Source of the DNA: Epiperipatus broadwayi
Lineage: Eukaryota; Onychophora; Udeonychophora; Euonychophora; Peripatidae
DNA: 64,000 nucleotides
Direction: 5' to 3'
Assembly (NCBI GenBank): GCA_028023455.1
Contig: JAQFVV010012405.1
Location: 2,315,677 to 2,379,676, forward strand
The notes beneath the pieces were generated by a model, which searched no databases, was not told the DNA's origin, and saw only the letters and a program-made list of their open reading frames with translations. A program made the translations under genes and the position numbers. Of the stretch, positions 36,049 through 49,890 are shown piece by piece (within the stretch, counting starts at the first letter, position 1; every line of letters begins with the position of its first letter).

Positions 36049-36771
36049 ATGGGAGAAAACCCCATAGAACACCTGGGTAGCCTTGAAAGGTACGGCACAT
36101 TGAACGGATTGAGTGAAGAAGCCATGATTGCCATCGCATGCAGTCACCTACAGAATGCTTCACAGGAATGGTGGGACTCGTTTGAAAAACCAACAACATT
36201 TGAGGATTATAAGGCAGCTTTGCTCACCAGTTACTGGAGCGAAGAGCACCAGGAAAACATTCGGCATCAGATATCACAAGACAGGTGGAGACCGGGAGAG
36301 ACGTTTACTCCATTTTTCCGTCGCCAGGTAGCGAAATTGCGCGCACTCACTGCTAGTCCATTATCAGAGAGGCAGATTATTCGTATAATCAGACATAATT
36401 TGCCGCAAAATGTTGAGCAGATGCTGATAGGCACTGAACGGAAAACGGTCGAACAGGTTGCGGAACTACTAAATGCGTTCGACAGCGCTCATTCTGGTCG
36501 TAGAATAGAGGATCGAGGATTCAAACCTCCGAAAGATCCTGTGATAAATATGGGACCATGTAAACCCCAACGAAGGCACGGGGAAGATAGCGATAGATTT
36601 TATGGCGGCTCGTATGGAGCAACAGGGCCTAGACAGATTGAAAGGGATCAGAGAGGGAAGTATCCAAATGAGGACAGAGGCTTTGACAGATGGAGGGACA
36701 ATAGTCCATTTCCTAGCACAAGTGGGTATATTCCACATAAAAGAGAGAAAGAACCTCCAGATAGAAACTAA
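36049..36771 (+). CDS. Gag capsid-like protein of LTR retrotransposon
   Basis: 240 codons from MGENPIEHLGSLERY to KEPPDRN. The first 150 residues match the retrotransposon gag/capsid pattern: NPIEHL..LERY near residues 4-14, a CSHLQ.ASQEWWDSF block near 30-45, TFEDYKAALLTSYWSEEHQE near 50-68, a PLSERQIIRIIRHNLP block near 105-120, and ERKTVEQVAELLNAFD near 130-145. The C-terminus is basic and Pro/Gly/Arg-rich, with no CCHC zinc knuckle that I can see. The frame is +1 relative to the upstream coiled-coil frame and is preceded in its own frame by a TAG just before the ATG, so this Met is the only start. Role: particle assembly around the element RNA. Confidence 0.85.
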   Translation: MGENPIEHLGSLERYGTLNGLSEEAMIAIACSHLQNASQEWWDSFEKPTTFEDYKAALLTSYWSEEHQENIRHQISQDRWRPGETFTPFFRRQVAKLRALTASPLSERQIIRIIRHNLPQNVEQMLIGTERKTVEQVAELLNAFDSAHSGRRIEDRGFKPPKDPVINMGPCKPQRRHGEDSDRFYGGSYGATGPRQIERDQRGKYPNEDRGFDRWRDNSPFPSTSGYIPHKREKEPPDRN

Positions 36772-37537
36772 AAGAAAAAGAAAGTAACTGGACAAACACC
36801 TGGTGATGACTAAAGGATAGCGACCATGGACTTTGAACACGATAATCCACATGATAAGGGAAATGTAGGGGGATGGTGAAATACTAAGAGTAGAGAATGT
36901 ATGAATGAGGTTCTGGATTTGAGACAAATGTGTGCAGATATGAGTCATGTGGAGATTGCATTTGAGCTTGGTCAAGCCGTCTTGCCGTACATATAAATCC
37001 GCAAGGGAGTATGTGTGTTAATCTTGTCTATACACACAAGGATAGACAGTAAATAAATAAATAAATAGAATGAGGACTCAGCAGAGATCTGGGCTCATTA
37101 TCCGTCTTACTGGGTGAAAACCCCAAAGGTATTGAAAAGATACGAAGAATTGAAATATATTGAATTCAAAAGATCAGGTTGGACAGGCTGTAGAAAAAAA
37201 CATGCTGTTCACAAAATCGGACTCCATATAAATGCGGAGTGGCCTAAAAAAATCAACACTCTTTGCAGGATAGTGTTTGGTGGAGATTAAAGGTGTTTGA
37301 GCAGTACAAATCAATCAAATGGAATGCAGATAGTTTTAACCTAGTTGTCTCTCTAAGATAATCTCATCATACGAAAGTTAAAGATACTAAATGGGTACCA
37401 TTAACATTAATATCAAGAATATAGTAGAGAAAAAAAAATAGTAATAAAGGAAGATAGGGGTTAAGAATTAAAATGGCTTGACCTTAGGAAATAATTCCAG
37501 TAGATTTTAATTCTTAAAAAAATAGGGAGCGGTGTAA
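36772..37537 (+). other. Untranslated internal region and polypurine tract of the LTR element
   Basis: No long frame is present and no pol motif was seen in any frame. The last 20 bases before the right LTR include AAAAAAATAGGGAGCGGTG (about 37516-37534), a purine-rich stretch suitable as the plus-strand primer. Confidence 0.7.
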
Positions 37538-39407
37538 TGCGATATCTACATATAATATAGTCTCGCATGTATATATATTATTGATCCTCAATAATAATAA
37601 TAAAGAAAAAAGGGTTTCGTTAAAAGAAATAGAAAACCAATAAAAAAAAAAAAGAAGTTACTCAGTTTAATATGTAATTATTCAAAACTATGTGAAAGTC
37701 GTGAAAGGGTTAAAATGAAAAAAAAAAATTAGTTAAAAGTATTCTAAAAACTTATTTTAAAAGAAATTAGAAAAAACTAAATGAAGATTAAAGATTAGAA
37801 AGGAAAGGGGAGGGGTGTATAATGAACGCGTCTCTTTCTTTCTTTGTCAGATAAGAAAATCACGTATCAAAAGAATGAAAGAAAATAATTGTAATTGTAA
37901 AATTAAAAATGTAAAACTTGTACCAAATTTCCAGATAGATTGGTACAAGATAAAGTAATGTAAAGGAATGTTGCAATTAGTAACATTCAATATTTTAAAT
38001 GTATCAAAAGAATGAAAGAAAATAATTGTAATTATAAAATTGAAAAATGTAAAACTAGTACAAAAAATTCCAGATAGATTGGTACAAGATAAAGAATGAA
38101 AAGGAATGATGCAATTAGTAACATTATATAGAATAATAGCAGAGAGAATAAGCAGAGCTGATTTAGAAGTAACTGGTTGTGTTTTCTTTTGCTGGCTAAA
38201 ACTTAACATAAAAAATAATAGAAGGGAAGAAACCGTCTAGAGAATAGCGAGGACGTATTATTCAAATGTTAACGAACTTAGTTGGGTACGCTAACATGGA
38301 GGGCTAGTGGCAAATAACGGGCGTTTTCTCGGTCTATCTCCGTCCAACCATTCGCTCACTACCTATAACATCTAAAATGCTGCTGATAAGAGACCGCCGT
38401 TATGGAACCAGATCTGCCTGAAGATTCGTAATAGGATATCTAAAGAGATGAATACCTACTGAAATTCGGAATTAGAAAGAAATCAAACCCACGCCAAAAG
38501 ATTATAAACTCTCACTCCACTAACTGGGACGTCAGAAAAGCGAGCAACCATCTCTGCAAAAGAAGGGAAATTTTTCCCACTCGATGGTTGATCCTTCATT
38601 GAGGACTCCATACCTAGGTAATTATTATTAATACATGCATGTCAGAATTAATTTGTGAACAAAGAAATCAGTGAGAAACTAAAACTATTAAAATTTGCGC
38701 AATACTTCGGACAAATATAATTAAAAGAACTTATGATTTTTCTATAATAATGTATAAGAAAGTAACAATTGGGTTACGCTAGTTTATTTAAGGTTTAATT
38801 TGAATTGTATTCTTTACTATTTTATTTATGTATATATTATGTTGGTGTGTGATAGGTATATGTGTGTTTTATGATTTTATTATGTCATTAGAAATAACGA
38901 ATTGCAAAATTAAAAGTTTATTTATAAAAGGAAATAAATAGTCATTTGCGTTTTTCTTTTCTTTACCAAGCGAATAAATATTTAGAGTGAATTAAATCTA
39001 GGTCATTCGAGCGAACAAGTTTATTAAGTGAGGAATAATAATAATAAAGCAATCGAAATGGATAAATAAGTCCGTTCGTATCGTAAATAAAGGGAAAGGA
39101 GAAGGGCTATAATTGATATTTCTGCTGTACCGTGATAATTTCGGGAATAAATTTATAAATATTCCAAGCGCTGGGCAGAACAAATTATTCGATTCGAATA
39201 ATTTGCCCAGCAGAGAAGAAGCGTTTAATTGGGAAATATAATGCTGGGATGATATTTATATTATGTCAGTGTTCAATTAGGAATATATACTCAATTTTGG
39301 GGTGTATATTGGCTTCTTGCTTGTGGTAATCATCATCGGTGGTGAAACGGTCGATCTCATAATTATAAGTGCGGCTGGTGTTTAACCGAACGGTGTTTTG
39401 TATTACA
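37538..39407 (+). repeat. 3' LTR (1870 bp)
   Basis: Starts TGCGATATCTACATATAATA and ends TTTTGTATTACA. It carries the same internal tandem duplication as the 5' LTR (about 37862-38130). Differences from the left LTR are scattered single bases and 1-2 base indels. Confidence 0.93.
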
Positions 39408-41005
39408 ATATATATATTGTAAGTGTTACAATCTTATTAACCTCATTTATTTAAGTAAAAGATCAAAACATAAACTGAACAATATATGTGTAATTTATGA
39501 ATAGTAAATACATTATTATTTTTTCCTTAAAATACACACATATATATATATAACTTAGAGGGTAAACTATAAAACCTTAATAACAAAAGTCAATTCAAAT
39601 AAATAGCTGTTTTAATAAAATTAAAATATTGAAGTGATTATTTTAGATAATTCATGTATATACCTATAAAATGATTATTTTTAGATCAGTTATATATATA
39701 ATAATAATAATTTAAGTTGACTAACCTTAATAATCAAGATGTAAACTTGGAGATAAACTTTAGGTCAAGTCACATCTTAGCAACTTAACACAAAAGAAAT
39801 AAAATTTAGAATTCAATGATACAATTATTAATTATAGTAATTTCAACAATAGTCAAATATGAAATTGTGATATCAAATAGTATATTTAAAACATGCTACC
39901 GGAAGTTGATTCTATTATAAAAGCTGGAGCAAATGATTTCAAAATTAATCCTATCTTTTGCCAATGAACTAGCCACTACACATAGTCATTTTGGTATGTT
40001 TGAATTCCAAATGTCTTAAAAGATGGATCAATAATTTGAATGAATCTTGTTGATAAAATTTTTATTAGAAATGAACTCTAATTTCACTCAATAAAAAGAG
40101 TAAATAATAATTTCAAAACAAAATTATATATATATTTATTTATTAATTAGAGGAACTTGTAATAAGATTGTTCTAAATTGGAATCATAAAGAAGATAAAT
40201 TTCTTAAAAAAACATATATGTAAATTAAATTATATCAAGAAGATAATAAGTATATAAAATGCGTCACGAGTAAAGATCATTTTGCCATAGGAGCGATTGC
40301 TATTTTTTGATTTGAAAATAATATTGTTTATTCCTACTGAAATGCTTAAACTATATGCGTACTTCATCCATATAATTAAAAATGCAATTTCAATTTATAT
40401 TGAAATAATTTATGGAACATGTCAACATTATATAAGAGGAAGAATTTTGAACATGGTATATTAATTGACTCACTGAAGATTGATAACCAGCGAATAAAGA
40501 ATTTTAATTATCCTTAATAAACATTAAGAACTTTATCCTTAATGGATATTACTTCATAAATTATGGAAATGAATAGGACAATACTATAAACTTTTAATAC
40601 ATCTTATTATTATGTTCATCAGCTTAATCTATTATTTTTCTAAACATTTACATATAGTCCTTTAAGAAAGTTATTAGTTGAAGAGAAAGGAAGATATTAT
40701 TTAAATATTTTTTTAAAAATAAAATTTAGTCTTCCTATAGCGACTTCTGAGGTAAAAATAACTTAGTATGGAAATAAGATTTTATTATTCTTCATATTGA
40801 TTTCATTCTTGACAGAACAAATTTTTGTTTATTATTAACATAATTAACTTAGTAATATTTGTTTATTATTCTTTGTGTAAATGATTAACATCCTTGGATG
40901 AAAGATTTTTATTTCATAATAATGGTTACACATAGAAGGGGGTTCTTATAAAATTGGGATTCTTATACAAGGATTGGATAATATAAAAACTTCATTTATA
41001 CATAC

Positions 41006-43131
41006 TATAACAGTCGGGGTGTTGGAGTCTTACCGTATCTGCCGTACAAGGGCGCCACCAGGCTATTGGAACCTGGAAAATTTATATAGTAGGCAGATAC
41101 TTAAGTTAAGATCCAATTTTATTTTATTATAGACCGTTAGCCCCGTCAGTAACTCGCAGAGCATCAGAGGTAATATATATTTTAATTTTAAAGAAATAAA
41201 GATAATAAAAAATAAGAATAAGCCACTGCCAGATTAACAATATACAGAAACATTTATTTTGTACATACATAAAATTCCAAATTATTTATTTTTGTATAAT
41301 GTCTACTTTAGCATTTGATTTAATTTACATTTTTACTTTTTATTTTATAAGTTTACACAGATGGATTAATTAATATTTTATTAGAGTGTCGAGTATGGAT
41401 AGACTACATAGATTGCACTTGAAAAAAAAAATTCTATGTCCCTTATTTAACCCTAGGCCAAAAGTTCGCAGTCAAACTAATGCCAATCTATCTGGTATAT
41501 CAATGTATTCAATGCAGCATGAATATGACAGTACAATACCATACTGTCAGAAATGTACATCTGAACAGCATGGTTATATAGAAGAAATTGTCCCTCATCC
41601 AGCACAGGAATACTTTGTCTGTCTGGCAAGAAGAACAATAAAAAAGAAAACTACATAAGAAGGGATTGCGGTCCTTTTTTGCTGTCTTACTATCCCACTC
41701 CATAGGCTAAAGAGGTGATCCAAGAAGCAGGGAATACCATCTGCTTTCGATGGTCAGTAAGAAATGGGACTTATTTTGCCCAAGTACGGCATATAATGTG
41801 ATCCTGCAGGTAGCAGATCTTCATGCTACATTTACTAATTACACCAATACATCCAATCCATTGACCCTATTTAACTGTGAAACAAATAACCTAAGATTTG
41901 CCCTCCCTTAAACTAACATAACTTTATGAATCTATGCAGCCATCCACACCCAACTTAAATTTAACATTTATTAAAAGTTTAGCTTAATGGGAAAAAAAAT
42001 TATACTAAACACTTAAAAGAACAAAAAAAAAAAATTAATGGAAATGATTTTAAATTTACATATAAAAATAATTATTAATAAAAGATTTAGTTTGGTCAGA
42101 TAGGAACTCATATTTCTATTTAAATACTGGAAAAGTTTTATAGTTAAAGTTCATTAGTTAGATAAAGTTTTTACGGTTTTAAAAGAGAAAGTCCATACTT
42201 TTTAGTCCATACTTTTTAGTTGCATTAATTTGGATCCCTTTGTTTCTAATTCCCATGACGTCCTAGGGAGACCAGTATGCTGTTTGCTGTTCTATTGGTA
42301 TTCATCTGGAGGTCCTTTACTGTAGCTGGTATAGTTCTTTGCAGGCTTTTATTGCAGGACTTTGATGTCCTGGGGTCTGCAATATTGGAAAACGATGTTT
42401 CATTTCTCCTTTTAGAAAAACTGAAGGGATTGAAAGTGCATCTTTTCAATCCCTTCTCCTTCAACTCTCCCAGACTTAACATATATAGCACACACCATGA
42501 ATTATTTACAATCTTTTCCTTTTTATATTAAAATTGTGAATTGACTGAACATGATGTCATGATGATGATGATTCTTTTGCTGTGGACCGTTTTCTGAGGG
42601 ATTTTTTTATTGGCTATTCTGATCTTATTGTTTTTCTCTCCTATCTGACCTTTAATTATAAATTTTGAGATGCCCAAGGGCTAGTTTACTTAAAACTAAT
42701 TAAAATTAATCATTTCCATTTTTAGCCTTTTTCACAGTAGTAATTAAATTTTCTATATTCTTAAAGCTATATTTTTATCTTTAAATCTTTAAGTTTTTTC
42801 TTAAAATTTAATTTTTTTTTCTTTTTTTTTCATATGTCATAGCATCGGCCGGGACGCGAACACACAACCGTCTGCAACCAACTACTTGCTTGCATGGCGG
42901 CTGCGATACCTCTCGGCTAACAACGCAAGACATAAAATTTAATTTTAAAATACTTTTTTCTTTTTTAATGAAGTTTTTTTTAAATATTTTTCCGTCTGCG
43001 ATTTTATATATATATGAGTTTAGATGACTTAATTTTCAATTTTTAAAAACAAATTTTTATTTGCAAACTTTTTATTTTTAATTTCTAATTTTATTTATTA
43101 GATTAATGTAACAGTATGTGTGGCCATTACA
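41006..43131. mobile_element. 2.1-kb repeat (family C) nested in the solo LTR
   Basis: Bounded by comparison with the uninterrupted copy at 27671-29971. The left end reads TATAACAGTCGGGGTG and the right end GGCCATTACA. Its first 950 bases match 58799 onward (shared phrases GAGTCTTACC, ATCTGC, GGCAGATAC, AAACAAATAA). The ends resemble TG(T)AA...TTACA termini of LTRs or a short TIR (TATAATGGTCA in the other copy, TGTAATGGCCA for the complement of this right end). No protein-coding frame is convincing; the 90-codon frame at 41386 has no motif. Confidence 0.55.
42841..42931 (-). repeat. tRNA-like sequence (possible SINE head or tRNA relic)
   Basis: On the - strand an A-box-like TAGCCGAGAGG and a B-box-like GTTCGCGTCC stand in the right order and spacing. 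Each departs from consensus at one position. A full cloverleaf with a clear anticodon arm could not be drawn, so it is not called a tRNA gene. It lies in the right half of the nested repeat C. Confidence 0.35.
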
Positions 43132-43982
43132 ATGTCATATTAAATTTAGCTAGTTAGTATTATTATAATTTTTTTAATTGAATTTATAAAATTTTAATTT
43201 TTGTTTTACGATTTATTAAAATTTGATCATGTTATGATACATCTCTACTATAGGGATATGGGAAGATATTATTTTAATTTGATATTAAAAATAATAGAAA
43301 TATATGTAAAGCACATAATATTTTTTATTTGTTATTTGAAATGAATTTAAATTGTTATCTGTTAATAAATATGTTAAAGTTTGTTTTAAATTCAAGAAGG
43401 TATCTGATTTATTTTATTTATTTATTTATTTTTGAAAATAAATAAGATGAATACACATACCCATATACATATATCATACTAATTTAATATCTTGATAATT
43501 TGGTTGAAATTAATTTTAAAATTGATTAAATTATATTAAGTACTATTACTAATCTAGGATATTGATGGAAACACCTGAAGAGAGTTAAATGTAAAAACTA
43601 CCCTGAGTTCAAATACTGAGCATAACGGAATCATTATAAAGGTGAAGATTGAATGAATTATTCTAAATTACATCTGTATTGAATATTTAATTTGTAAATT
43701 ATCTCATTTGAAATGAATTCAATCTTGGATTAAAGTTAAATCTTATCATTCATAACATCCTATATGAAGACCCTAAATACGATTATAGTTAGATGTGACT
43801 ACCTTGATTTCTTTAGGGAATTCAGACTGTTACAATGTATATATAGTTAAATGTTTGTTTGTTTATTCATTATTTAATAACTCCACAAATATTGTCCCAA
43901 TCTTCTTAGTACATACAATTTTTTTTTCATTGGAATAATATATTGATAATTTTAAATTTTTTTTAGAAATTACTAGTTTTAG

Positions 43983-44365
43983 ATGGCTTTCGTCAGTGAG
44001 GAGCTTTGGATCTCAGAGTACTGCACCTAGATCTCAGGATCTCATAACAGTTATGAGCAAGCATAAGAAATGGTGATCATGTGATGTTTAGTGGTTTAAT
44101 ACCAATCCTGCCTAATAAGATAGTGGTGTCTATGGTTATTAAATAACCAAAGACACCAAAATGTATGGGTACTGAACTGAGTTCAGACATTTATGATTAT
44201 ATAAGCTAATGAGGTTGGATTGAAAATATTATTGTGTTTTTAATTTTGGACTTGTAGTTTTATAATTAAGTAGAGGTAAAGGTGGCTGCTGGAGGGTTGC
44301 ATTAGATCGTAAGATTTAGGTGCAGGGCTCTCAGATCCAAAGCTCCTCACTGATGAAAGCCATGG
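43983..44365. repeat. Inverted repeat with arms of about 62 bp
   Basis: Left arm 43983-44045 (ATGGCTTTCGTCAGTGAGGA...) and right arm 44304-44365 are complementary with few mismatches, separated by about 258 bases. One copy of the 34-base phrase sits at the inner edge of the left arm and another about 120 bases beyond the right arm. No frame or target duplication was recognised. Confidence 0.78.
44044..44097 (+). repeat. Short dispersed repeat, copy 2 of 3
   Basis: Starts ATAACAGTTATGAGCAAGCA, continues through GAAATGGTGATCATGTGATG and ends TTTAGTGGTT. It matches 44482-44535 with one or two changes and 20302-20335 for its first 34 bases. Confidence 0.9.
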
Positions 44366-44481
44366 GGATATTGGATGAGTAGACCCTAGATAGGGATTTT
44401 ATGCACAAACTTTCTGGCATCCATTGATTACTCTGGTTTGCACTGAGTTGCACTACTCTATGGAGAGTTTTGTCTGTTTTA

Positions 44482-44535
44482 ATAACAGTTATGAGCAAGC
44501 ATAAGAAATGGTGATCGTGTGATGTTTAGTGGTTA
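44482..44535 (+). repeat. Short dispersed repeat, copy 3 of 3
   Basis: Same phrase as at 44044, with CGTG in place of CATG after GGTGAT. The 44542-44856 frame that follows has no motif and is not called as a gene. Confidence 0.9.
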
Positions 44536-44949
44536 ACAAAAATGAGAACCACAAAAGCAAAATTCCATATGTATGTAATTCTCCAAAAAAAAAAAAGAAA
44601 AAAAAAAGAAATAAAATTGGGCAAGAGTCATCAAGATATTGATGCAAAATTTGTTGAGTGTTTAAGTAACAAACACATTTTCAAATTTATATATACAATA
44701 CATTCAGGGAGATATTTTGAAAACATACAGATATTATTTATAGCAAATAATTTTGCATATTTCTATAAAATTGAAACTAAAGCATCAAAAGTTATTGTAA
44801 TTTTATGTTTCTTTCTGTTACAAATGTGTCTCATGAATAAAGTATTAATTATTTAAGACTAGCCCATTTTTTAAAGATGTTTTTCTGGTGTTTGTATTAC
44901 CACTTGATATTGCAGGTTGATATAAAACTTATATCAAAACCTGAAGTAT

Positions 44950-46474
44950 GCAATTGTTTTTATATATTGGACTATTTCCATTATCTAATATTTAGAAAAA
45001 TTTAACTTTATTTGAATATTTCAATTACTTTCAACTGTTAGTAATAACACACAGGTTAGTATATGCACAACTTTTCAAGAGGTATTATTCTCCACTTTTC
45101 TTCCTTTATTGCTGGTCTGACCAGTGACAGTATTAGCATAGGAATCGAACCTGTACCCTTAGATTTTTGAATATTGAATTTTAAGGTAATGCTTTAACCA
45201 ACTGAACCATCCTGCCAAAGGCAGTTGTCATTAGAAATTTCATATACTTCTCTATGATGTTTCTTTTCCACTTTTTCCTAAGAGAAAAGTTGATTACTAG
45301 TTTCCACACTTTATGTATAGTCGGTTGACTTATGAGGTTATTCCTCATTGTCTTTGAAATTTTATTCCTTGTACCATTTCGTCTCTATCCAATATTTTTG
45401 TATTTTCCCAATTGAATGTATGTTCTTATAACCTCATTGTCTTTGAAATTTTATTCCTTGTACCATTTCTTCTCTATCCAATATTTTTGTATTTTCCCAA
45501 TTGAATGTATGTTCTTTGATACATACACGATCTGCTACATTAGACACATATGTTTCTCTCTTTTAATCATCAGTTTGTGTTCTTGCAATTGCTTTTCAAT
45601 GGGGCAACTGGTCTCACCAATGTAAATTCCACATTCACATGATATTTTATAGGAGTAGTGCTTCCTTTTCAGCATTTCAAGTTTAGGCTTTTTAGATGTT
45701 ATAATTATTTTAAATGTGGTATGGCTCTGGAAAGCTATTCTGATATTAATTATACTAATACCAGATTTTATTTAATTTATCTGCTATTTTTGGTATGTAT
45801 GGATACACTATCATATCAATAATTGTATTTTCTTTTGATGCTTCTTTCTGTTATCTATTTAAGGTTTTCTTAATAATAGCAATTGGATAACCATTTCTCA
45901 TAAGAGTTTGTTTTATATAGATCCTTTTTTTTAATTGCTGGTTTCTGAACAAATTTCTTTTGCATTATTTCCTAGGGATAGTATAATTCTGTGTTTTGGG
46001 TTTCTGATGTGATTGGATGTATATACTAACTATATTCCTATAAGTGTGTGTTTTCTATAAATTGTAGTTTTTATTTTATCATGAGTGAGTGTTGTCACAA
46101 AAACATCTAAGAATGCCAATTTATGTTCTTGTTTGAATTCTATTGTGAATTTAATTGAAGGGGATATGTTGTTGATGTATTTTCAGAAAGTGCTCTATCA
46201 TATGGCCATACAACAAATATATCATCAACATAGTGGAGTCAAATTTTAGATAGATATAGAATAGTTTTTGTGGCTGAGAATTTCTAATCAAGACTGACAA
46301 AGGTGAGCCCATAGTCATCCTTTTGAGTGTCTTGAGGAATTTTGTGTTGTATTGAAAATAGGTTGTTGTTATGCAGAATGTTAATGGTTTCATTATACTA
46401 TCAATAGGAAGTTGTTCTGGTTTGTAAGCTATTATCACCATTTAATCTTTTTTTTTACAATAGACAATGCTTCT
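44950..46474 (-). mobile_element. 5'-truncated Penelope-like element, reverse orientation
   Basis: Reads leftward. RT pieces at 46441-46151 include PIDSIMKPLTFCITTTYFQY and MGSPLS, and LHYVDDIFVVWPYDR in another frame, with the catalytic YVDD codons at 46221-46232. A GIY-YIG domain follows at about 45690-45560 (YKISCECGIYIGETS...QEHKLMIKRE) and then a 3' tail. It is broken by frameshifts. Its 5' limit is at about 46474, inside the codons for EALSIV of the sister copy at 48850. An 89-base tandem duplication lies in its tail (units starting CCTCATTGTC at 45343 and 45432). Confidence 0.83.
45133..45224 (-). repeat. tRNA-like module in the Penelope tail, copy 1
   Basis: On the - strand a perfect hairpin CTGCC-TTT-GGCAG leads into an A-box TGGTTCAGTTGG (45198-45209), and a B-box GGTTCGATTCC lies at 45141-45151. 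Both boxes fit the RNA polymerase III consensus well and the spacing is tRNA-like. The same module occurs at the equivalent place in the + strand tail at 56268. A clean anticodon stem is not obvious, so this is probably a tRNA-derived promoter module rather than a working tRNA. Confidence 0.65.
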
Positions 46475-46475
46475 A

Positions 46476-46572
46476 AACATTTAATATTAGATGATAGAAA
46501 TAGTCTAATATATAAATACAACTAAAACACCATCATCACAAACCTTTAGGAAAACGCTTAGTATTTGATAAT
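46476..46572 (+). mobile_element. Penelope tail fragment in opposite orientation to its neighbour
   Basis: AAACATTTAATATTAGATGA through ACCATCATCACAAACCTTTA matches the end of the + strand tail at about 56510-56580. It is fused directly to the truncated 5' end of the - strand Penelope copy on one side and to the broken end of the gamma-tubulin copy on the other. Confidence 0.75.
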
Positions 46573-46594
46573 GGATCCAATACTATATCAAACT

Positions 46595-49890
<3,296 letters not shown>

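Larger units (their letters stand above)
32720..39407 (+). mobile_element. Complete LTR retrotransposon carrying gag only
   Basis: Two long direct terminal repeats (32720-34593 and 37538-39407) bracket an internal region of 2944 bases. ATAT stands on both outer sides (32716-32719 and 39408-39411), compatible with a 4-bp target duplication, although the site is TA-rich. A primer-binding-site candidate follows the left LTR and a purine-rich stretch precedes the right LTR. The interior encodes a gag-like protein in two frames, but no protease, reverse transcriptase, RNase H or integrase motif was found and there is no room for them. It would depend on a partner for pol functions. The LTRs differ by few changes, so the insertion is fairly young. 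Confidence 0.9.
39418..43834 (+). mobile_element. Second copy of solo-LTR repeat A, interrupted by another repeat
   Basis: Starts TGTAAGTGTTACAATC and ends AGACTGTTACA. Apart from the block 41006-43131 it aligns with 27671-29971 in the same direction (for example GATCAAAACATAAACTGAA, and later TTAAATTTAGCTAGTTAGTA). Its left end begins only ten bases after the gag-only LTR element. The flanking bases (ATAT on the left, ATGT on the right) match in three of four positions, a weak target duplication. Confidence 0.68.

Noticed and set aside
41386-41703. 90-codon + frame and 64-codon - frame in the nested repeat C
   Set aside because: They show no motif. The equivalent region of the other copy (about 59190-59590) does not keep the same frame, so they are not conserved coding sequence.
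45133-45224. Functional tRNA gene
   Set aside because: A-box and B-box are good, but no clean anticodon stem and acceptor stem pair, and the module is embedded in a Penelope tail in two places.
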